Assembly (NCBI GenBank): GCA_038061595.1 | Contig: JBBTYZ010000016.1 | Coordinates: forward strand, 1-9,039 | Source of the DNA: JBBTYZ01 sp038061595 | GTDB taxonomy: Bacteria > Patescibacteriota > Minisyncoccia > UBA6257 > GWB1-50-10 | DNA: 9,039 nucleotides | Direction of reading: 5' to 3' | In this document: positions 4,922 to 9,039 of the stretch, piece by piece | Layout of the letters: every line of letters begins with the position of its first letter | How positions within the stretch are numbered: position 1 is the first letter of the stretch | The notes under the pieces: generated by a model | Seen by the model: the letters and a program-made list of their open reading frames with translations, nothing else | Databases searched by the model: none | Told to the model about the DNA's origin: nothing | Position numbers and translations under genes: made by a program

Positions 4922-6944
4922 GTCGTTCATTATTATGGTCAAGATTTTCTATGTCGAAAATTTCTTTTCCGATAAATCTCTGGACGGAGTCCAAATCGCT
5001 CAAAAGCTGGTCTTCTTTTATTTTTTCCTCCGCAGATAACTCTTTATTAAGTTTTGCGCGCTTAACCAAGGCGAGTTCTGATTCAATATCTCGTCGTAAG
5101 ACCGCAAATCCCCTGCGCACCGCCTCTTCTGCTTCTTTTACTTCGTGTAAGAATTTAGCATGTTTCTTGCGTCCGTGATAATAGTGATAACTTATAAAGG
5201 TTACAAGGCCAATAATTCCTAAGAGTAGAATAAAGATTAAAACGAGATAAATTGTTTCATAGCTTAATCTTGAGCTGCCGAATTGAATAGCGGTCGGACT
5301 CACGGTCATCTGAATCTGCGGCGAAGGCGGACTCACTTCTTCGCCCAATTTGGCTTGTGTCCAAATAAGATAGTTTCCAGTTACAAGAAAGTTGTTGTGT
5401 CTGTAGAACCAATCTCCGCGCTTATCCGACTTCACTGCCTGGCTAAACGTTTCTCCTGTTTGCAGATTTTGCAAATAAACCGTCACGTCCTCGTTTGCTA
5501 CATCAGTTTTCCCGCCGATATAAAATATTTCGTCATTTGAGATATCTTCGGAAATACTTGAAACGTAAGGCGGCGAAACCGAAACTTGTTGCGCTTGCGC
5601 TGAACCGCTGGAGATGAGCGACAACCCTATTATCAAAAGTAACAATAACGCCCTTCCTCCATATTTTTTCCTATATTTATTAAACTCTCTTATTTTGTCT
5701 TCTATGTGTCTAGGTAATTTACGGTTGGATTCATGGAAATGTAAATCATGCCTCCAATGAAGAACACGGTAGCCCATGTAAATCAGGCAGGCGAAGATAA
5801 AAGCGAATATTATCCAAAACCAGAACCAAGGTATCACAAAGGCATTTTTTATCTCAAGCCCCTCGTCTCCGATAAAACTGAAAATCGCACTCGTTATAGT
5901 GAGGCCCTCAGAAACGTCTCTGAAATTGCCCGCCACATCATAGGCCCTTACTATCACGTCGTATTTGCCCAACTCAAGAGGACTCAAAATGTATGGACTC
6001 GGAACCTCTATGAAAAACGGCTGACCTCCACTGGGGTCTGGATTCGGAACACTAAGTGGAATAAGTTTTAATTCATAATGATCTAATCCCGAAAGATAAT
6101 CCGTTGTGTAGAATTCGACAATCGGCTGCCTCCTCACAGTTCTATTGCCCGGAACAAATTCTAATGGAAAGGAAACCGGTGGAGTCGTATCTATTTTTAC
6201 CGCAAAATGAGTTGTTCCCCCCCAAGCCCCCTCCCTTAGAGCTTTGATATGAAAATAACTTATCCCGTCGGCGGTATTTCGATAGACTACTGAGTTTTTT
6301 GATCCTTCAGAAACATCATCTGGAATACCAGTTGGATCGTTGTTTAAAACATAACTGTATCCTCCCACGCCCAATCCTTCGTTTGCCCACCTTAATATCA
6401 CCGTTGGGTTTGAATACCACGTTGACTGATCAACGTGAGTCTCGGATGCAACAATTGGTCCAGCCGGAGGAGGCAACGCCAACCGGTAAACCGCACTCGA
6501 TGACTGCCTTAAAACATCAGTACCCAAACCATCGTTCTTCAATACTTTTGAATTATCAAGAAACTTTAAAATCGCATCCCCGACAGATCTAACCCTGAAA
6601 GTAAGAGTTGTTACAAGGCCCCTACTTAAATTTATCCCCTCCGGAATTCCACCCTGCAAATCTATTCGCCCCGTTTGATTATTAAACCGTGGTTGAGCAG
6701 TCCAAATACCTATTATAGATTGGCCAGTTGTGGGAGAAACTAACTGAAGTTTGTCAGGAGGAAATATTAAAGACGCCTCTAGGGCGTTCACGGATTCTCC
6801 TTCTGTATCCAAGAACAATGAAACTTCAAGAGTGCTCCCAACAGCAAACGCTCCAGCTGACGGGCTAAGAGAAAGGCTTGCCGCATGAGTCAGGCCGGGC
6901 AAGATAAAAACTGCTGACAAGAACAGCAATAAATAATACTTCAT
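4914..6944 (-). CDS. Large cohesin-like, multi-pass surface protein
   Basis: A 676-residue envelope protein. In order: signal peptide 1-21 (THA/A); a cohesin-like beta domain about 23-155 (SVNALEASLIFPPDKLQLV is the typical cohesin strand, and the PEGINLSRGLVTTLTFRV segment follows); two Ig/FN3-like domains about 165-252 and 254-350 (IDTTPP linker, YDVAGNFRDVSEG); membrane helix 367-392; a basic loop 393-430; a second hydrophobic segment 431-448 that itself looks like a signal peptide (SGSAQA/Q); another Ig-like domain about 453-548; membrane helix 563-586; and a charged coiled-coil tail 595-676. Basic loops predict the cohesin and Ig domains outside and the loop and coiled coil inside. It probably tethers dockerin-bearing partners at the surface. 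It starts 24 bases after the previous gene and overlaps the DUF5671-like gene by 8. The domain call is from pattern, not a search. Confidence 0.8.
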   Translation of the reverse strand: MKYYLLLFLSAVFILPGLTHAASLSLSPSAGAFAVGSTLEVSLFLDTEGESVNALEASLIFPPDKLQLVSPTTGQSIIGIWTAQPRFNNQTGRIDLQGGIPEGINLSRGLVTTLTFRVRSVGDAILKFLDNSKVLKNDGLGTDVLRQSSSAVYRLALPPPAGPIVASETHVDQSTWYSNPTVILRWANEGLGVGGYSYVLNNDPTGIPDDVSEGSKNSVVYRNTADGISYFHIKALREGAWGGTTHFAVKIDTTPPVSFPLEFVPGNRTVRRQPIVEFYTTDYLSGLDHYELKLIPLSVPNPDPSGGQPFFIEVPSPYILSPLELGKYDVIVRAYDVAGNFRDVSEGLTITSAIFSFIGDEGLEIKNAFVIPWFWFWIIFAFIFACLIYMGYRVLHWRHDLHFHESNRKLPRHIEDKIREFNKYRKKYGGRALLLLLIIGLSLISSGSAQAQQVSVSPPYVSSISEDISNDEIFYIGGKTDVANEDVTVYLQNLQTGETFSQAVKSDKRGDWFYRHNNFLVTGNYLIWTQAKLGEEVSPPSPQIQMTVSPTAIQFGSSRLSYETIYLVLIFILLLGIIGLVTFISYHYYHGRKKHAKFLHEVKEAEEAVRRGFAVLRRDIESELALVKRAKLNKELSAEEKIKEDQLLSDLDSVQRFIGKEIFDIENLDHNNERHE

Positions 6945-6968
6945 GTATGTGTACTTATACTTATTGTA

Positions 6969-7805
6969 CTATATCCGAGAGAAAGACTGGACTTTTTTGA
7001 GGAAAAACAGGAGAACAAACACTACGAAAGATATATAAATAAGCTTTCTAAAGAGTTCTCCCCACAGATAGACCGTTTGAGCTGTAACGTTACCGTTATT
7101 ATCCACAACCCTAAGCTCTAGAGACCATACGCCGGAAGCGAGTTGCGAAGGGTTGGAAATCGGTATCCTATCTCCCCAACCAAGCCATTCACGATAGCGC
7201 ACCGTGGCGGATTTAACCCCAGAATCCTCATCGGTTGCATTAAAAACCAATAACGACTCTTGTTGTACTGGATCCTTTACTATCGAAACTTCATCTATAA
7301 CTGGAGGAATTTTATCTTTTATTACGATTTCGGTTGAGGGGGTTTTTTTATCTATAACCAGCTTTATTGATTTGGTATCACCCACAACCTGCATGCCCGT
7401 ACCATCGTATAGATAAGCGCTTGCGCTTTCTAAACTTATCTCAGCCTCTCCTTCGGCCTTTGATTTGAAGTTTAATTTGATTATGTTTCCGGCCTCTCCC
7501 TCAAAGCCCTGAATACTGCCTCCGACTATTTTTATAACACCTGGCTTCGTCTCCTCTGAATATTTAAAAAAGTCCACAATGGAATTAGAGCTGTTCACAG
7601 CAACTAAATTCAATAGATCTTTGGGGTAATTTATGATGATGTCGTATGCATTAACAGAATTGTCGGAATTAACTAGCACGCTTACGATAAAATCTGAATT
7701 AGATCCTATTTTAAGGTTCTCTGTTTCAAGATAAAAAACAGGGTTCCCGGAAGCAAGAGCAACGCCTCCCAAAAAAATCAAAGAAGTTGTTATTAGTTTA
7801 TTCAT
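6969..7805 (-). CDS. Cohesin-like membrane-anchored surface protein
   Basis: A 278-residue protein with signal peptide 1-20 (LASG/N), a cohesin-like domain about 22-150, an Ig-like domain about 165-248 (DKIPPVIDEVSI, ATDEDSGVKSATVRY, VVDNNGNVTAQTV), a C-terminal membrane helix 253-270 and a short basic tail (KKVQSFSRI). The cohesin signature SVNAYDIIINYPKDLLNLV matches SVNALEASLIFPPDKLQLV in the next gene, so the two are likely paralogous receptors. It should sit on the outer face of the cytoplasmic membrane and bind a dockerin, plausibly that of the gene upstream. The start ATG (7803-7805) uses the last A of the GIY-YIG element plus TG from the flanking repeat, and overlaps the GIY-YIG stop as ATGA. 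No Shine-Dalgarno is evident, so expression may depend on coupled translation. Confidence 0.82.
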   Translation of the reverse strand: MNKLITTSLIFLGGVALASGNPVFYLETENLKIGSNSDFIVSVLVNSDNSVNAYDIIINYPKDLLNLVAVNSSNSIVDFFKYSEETKPGVIKIVGGSIQGFEGEAGNIIKLNFKSKAEGEAEISLESASAYLYDGTGMQVVGDTKSIKLVIDKKTPSTEIVIKDKIPPVIDEVSIVKDPVQQESLLVFNATDEDSGVKSATVRYREWLGWGDRIPISNPSQLASGVWSLELRVVDNNGNVTAQTVYLWGELFRKLIYISFVVFVLLFFLKKVQSFSRI

Positions 7806-8065
7806 CCCGTTAGAGACAGGAAGCGCTTTAATCTGTTCTTCAAATAGCGCTTACCCATACCTGATTTAAGATATTTCTCTCTCGACCTAGCATCGGTGAT
7901 GTTCTTGCAGGATTCATAATAAATAAGTTCAAATGGTCCTCTGTTTTTTGTATAAGTTGACTTGTTTTGATTATGTTCTTTAAAGCGCTTCCGTAAATCA
8001 ACGGCCAATCCTGTATACCACATACTATTCTTTTTACTTTGTATAACATAGACATAATAAAACAT
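7802..8065 (-). CDS. GIY-YIG nuclease-domain protein carried by the insertion element
   Basis: From the ATG at 8065 this is an 87-residue single-domain protein of the GIY-YIG superfamily (UPF0213/YhbQ-like size). Readable residues: YVYVI (4-8) and YTG (17-19) for the signature strands, Arg27 and His31 in LRKRFKEHN, and catalytic-type Glu63 in SREKYLKSG. No separate DNA-binding domain is present. GIY-YIG enzymes cut DNA with a divalent metal. The gene lies wholly within the inverted repeats, its last residues (SLTG) are encoded by the repeat, and its TGA stop is completed by the flanking TTCA and overlaps the next gene's start. An upstream in-frame ATG at 8086 gives MNPVRDN before this start and coincides with the pre-insertion start codon of the cohesin gene. 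A still longer form begins at 8116 but runs into dockerin coding sequence. It may mobilise the element (inference) or be cargo. Confidence 0.85.
   Translation of the reverse strand: MFYYVYVIQSKKNSMWYTGLAVDLRKRFKEHNQNKSTYTKNRGPFELIYYESCKNITDARSREKYLKSGMGKRYLKNRLKRFLSLTG
7805..7818 (+). repeat. Left terminal inverted repeat of the GIY-YIG element
   Basis: TCCCGTTAGAGACA, an exact inverted copy of 8068-8081, preceded by TTCA (7801-7804). On the minus strand it encodes the SLTG end of the nuclease. Confidence 0.85.
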
Positions 8066-8067
8066 AT

Positions 8068-8081
8068 TGTCTCTAACGGGA
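8068..8081 (-). repeat. Right terminal inverted repeat of the GIY-YIG element
   Basis: The exact inverted copy of 7805-7818, followed by the second TTCA (8082-8085). It supplies the TAG stop (8073-8075) of the dockerin gene. Confidence 0.85.
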
Positions 8082-8573
8082 TTCATCCCAATAGTAAAGC
8101 AATATAGATATATCAATTAAATCAATTTTACCGTCTTTGTTCAAATCGTATGGGGTAATTTGAGACCCAGCCTTTCCGTAATGAAAAAGGAGAATGCTTA
8201 AATCTACGATGTTACATTTTCCATCTTTGTTAAAATCACAAAGTCCAGGCGAGGGAATAACCTTTGGTTTTTGCGGCTTATCTCCAGCATAGACAATTAC
8301 CGGTGGTACAGAAGTTGAAACAACTACAGATATCGGGGTAGAAAAATATAGAAAGCCGGATTGCAAAATAAAATCCTGCCCACTTGAGAAACCTATCGCC
8401 TCCTGCCCCAAAGAACTGAATAACTGAAATCCGCTTGATGTGGAAAATCCCGCGCCTACATTTATCACGGGGTCTTTAATCATAAAATTCTGCGAAGTGA
8501 AATCCGTCGCACCAACTCTCGTTGTAACAGAAAAAAACAAGATTATTAATAGTGGAGTTAATCGCCTTCTCAT
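8073..8573 (-). CDS. Secreted dockerin-domain protein
   Basis: A 166-residue exported protein. Signal peptide about 1-22 (MRRRLTPLLIILFFS, VGA/TD). Residues 23-77 hold glycine/serine-rich repeats (SQNFMIKD, SSGFQLFSSLGQEAIG, SGQDFILQSGFLYF) of a kind often seen in CPR secreted proteins, then a Pro/Val-rich linker (78-110). The C-terminus is a type I dockerin-like pair of F-hand calcium loops: DFNKDGKCNIVD (113-124) and DLNKDGKIDLID (143-154), each followed by a helix (LSILLFHYGK, ISILLYYWDE). Calcium ligands D1, N3, D5, position 9 and D12 are present in both. It has no membrane anchor and should bind a cohesin, most simply those encoded directly downstream. The final residues SR and the TAG stop come from the inserted element; the original end was probably YYWDE. 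The start at 8573 lacks a clear Shine-Dalgarno. Confidence 0.85.
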   Translation of the reverse strand: MRRRLTPLLIILFFSVTTRVGATDFTSQNFMIKDPVINVGAGFSTSSGFQLFSSLGQEAIGFSSGQDFILQSGFLYFSTPISVVVSTSVPPVIVYAGDKPQKPKVIPSPGLCDFNKDGKCNIVDLSILLFHYGKAGSQITPYDLNKDGKIDLIDISILLYYWDESR

Positions 8574-8587
8574 TGCTTACCATAATA

Positions 8588-8618
8588 TTAACACTCCGCT
8601 ACTTGAGCGGAGTGTTAA
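8588..8618. terminator. 13-bp perfect hairpin between two minus-strand genes
   Basis: TTAACACTCCGCT (8588-8600) pairs perfectly with AGCGGAGTGTTAA (8606-8618) around the loop ACTTG. It begins 4 bases after the stop of the 8623-9039 gene and ends 14 bases before the dockerin start. No run of T follows on the minus strand, so it may be a weak or regulated terminator, an RNA-processing or stability hairpin, or a structure controlling dockerin translation. Confidence 0.5.
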
Positions 8619-8622
8619 TTTC

Positions 8623-9039
8623 TTATTGATTTGCCGTTTTGAACTGCCCAATCGCCTCTACTACCCGTGAATCCGCTCTTAAATCCTCAACGAACAAAAT
8701 CTGGTCACGATTAATCCTCATTTCATCCTCCGGACCATGAAGTTCGCTCCCCAATTTAACTAAATTGATATTTGTAGGCTGCGTTTCTCCAGCTTTTGCG
8801 GGCTGGGGCGGGGTATTTACTTGCAGATAATAGATATCCCTCAAGACCACGTACTGACGACCTTCTTGAGAGAGATGGCCGAAATAAACCTGTCCGTTTG
8901 ATAGAAAGACTGCTTCATAGTTTTTATCACCTCTCCACCCCCAACTGTCCGGAAAAACATTTAGCCTATGGAGAACAACCAAAATTACCACTAATGCTAT
9001 TAGGCCGCCAACCCACCAAATTCTTTTATTTATTGTCAT
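8623..9039 (-). CDS. Membrane-anchored CPR protein of unknown function
   Basis: A 138-residue protein whose ATG occupies the last three bases of the window, so the start may lie further upstream. One N-terminal membrane helix (about 8-26) follows a short basic start (TINKR), placing the rest outside. The body carries a pattern I recognise from an uncharacterised Patescibacteria family: YEAVFLSNGQVYFGHLS (41-57), VVLRDIYYLQV (64-74), a Pro/Gln/Thr-rich spacer, then LVKLGSELHGPEDEMRINRDQILFVEDL (93-120). The function of the family is not known to me. It precedes the dockerin gene and is separated from it by the 8588-8618 hairpin. Confidence 0.75.
   Translation of the reverse strand: MTINKRIWWVGGLIALVVILVVLHRLNVFPDSWGWRGDKNYEAVFLSNGQVYFGHLSQEGRQYVVLRDIYYLQVNTPPQPAKAGETQPTNINLVKLGSELHGPEDEMRINRDQILFVEDLRADSRVVEAIGQFKTANQ

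Larger units (their letters stand above)
7805..8081. mobile_element. 277-bp GIY-YIG insertion element with YCCCGTTAGA terminal repeats
   Basis: The ends are perfect 14-bp inverted repeats, TCCCGTTAGAGACA (7805-7818) and its complement (8068-8081), flanked by the direct repeat TTCA (7801-7804 and 8082-8085). The only gene inside is the GIY-YIG ORF. Removing the element with one TTCA copy joins the dockerin gene (…TGG GAT GAA TAA) to the cohesin gene (ATG AAT AAA) in an 8-base ATGAATAA overlap, so the empty site was a normal coupled junction. With the element in place, the upstream gene reads two extra residues (SR) into the repeat and stops at TAG. Terminal sequence and target match the 107-bp element. 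I know of no named IS family with this combination. Confidence 0.8.

Noticed and set aside
5195..6622. Repeated 11-mer GTTACAAGGCC within the large cohesin gene
   Set aside because: Only two copies, both in coding sequence where they encode unrelated residues, with no flanking similarity. Chance is sufficient.
8066..8116. N-terminal extension of the GIY-YIG protein (MIYLYCFTIG...)
   Set aside because: The part upstream of 8086 reads dockerin coding sequence in another frame, and 8066-8086 is target repeat, inverted repeat and a short spacer. The conserved domain starts at or just after 8065.
8440..8670. Plus-strand ORF across the dockerin start and the 8588-8618 hairpin
   Set aside because: It is antisense to a convincing dockerin gene, has no recognisable domain and no translation signal.

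Overview
The window looks like a piece of a Patescibacteria/CPR genome, most likely Parcubacteria. Reasons: a long run of tightly packed minus-strand genes with few recognisable Shine-Dalgarno sites; small membrane-protein families typical of that group (a DUF5671-like protein, a pilin-like protein with a DP/LCA/CF-RTID pattern, and the 8623-9039 family); cohesin- and dockerin-like surface proteins; and a compact GIY-YIG protein. TGA is used as a stop, which argues against the CPR lineages that recode it. The lineage call is inference from gene content.

Layout. Positions 1-720 hold a separate plus-strand unit: two hairpins, a promoter-like TTGACA-N17-TATCCT, a strong Shine-Dalgarno, a GC-rich secreted protein of unknown function (151-654) and a GC-rich terminator. 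It converges on the minus-strand genes at a perfect 40-nt palindrome (723-762) that probably terminates both sides. Everything from 9039 down to 759 is on the minus strand and reads like one operon, in transcription order: membrane-anchored CPR protein (9039-8623), secreted dockerin protein (8573-8073), GIY-YIG nuclease inside a small insertion element, cohesin-like membrane protein 1 (7805-6969), large cohesin-like multi-pass protein 2 (6944-4914), DUF5671-like membrane protein (about 4921-4445), a 107-bp non-coding relative of the insertion element, pilin-like protein (4337-3864), PD-(D/E)XK nuclease (3853-3095), bifunctional glucose/mannose phosphate isomerase (3098-2133), a 90-aa unknown (2129-1857), superoxide dismutase (1860-1228) and an MgtC-like membrane protein (1238-759).

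Two systems stand out. First, the dockerin protein lies directly upstream of two cohesin-like, membrane-anchored proteins, which suggests a self-contained calcium-dependent cohesin-dockerin surface assembly in a CPR cell. Second, two short elements (4337-4443 and 7805-8081) share terminal inverted repeats beginning YCCCGTTAGA and are each flanked by the 4-bp direct repeat TTCA. Removing them in thought restores overlapping stop/start junctions (ATGA and ATGAATAA). Each insertion therefore sits exactly where one gene ends and the next begins, and its ends resupply a stop for the upstream gene and a start for the downstream gene. The longer copy carries the GIY-YIG ORF. The shorter copy looks non-autonomous but still keeps a chain of mini-ORFs that could maintain translational coupling. 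I consider this apparently operon-tolerant, GIY-YIG-associated element family the most interesting content of the window.

No tRNA, rRNA, CRISPR array or riboswitch was recognised. There is no stretch over 300 bases without a gene. The promoter of the minus-strand operon is not visible and probably lies beyond position 9039.
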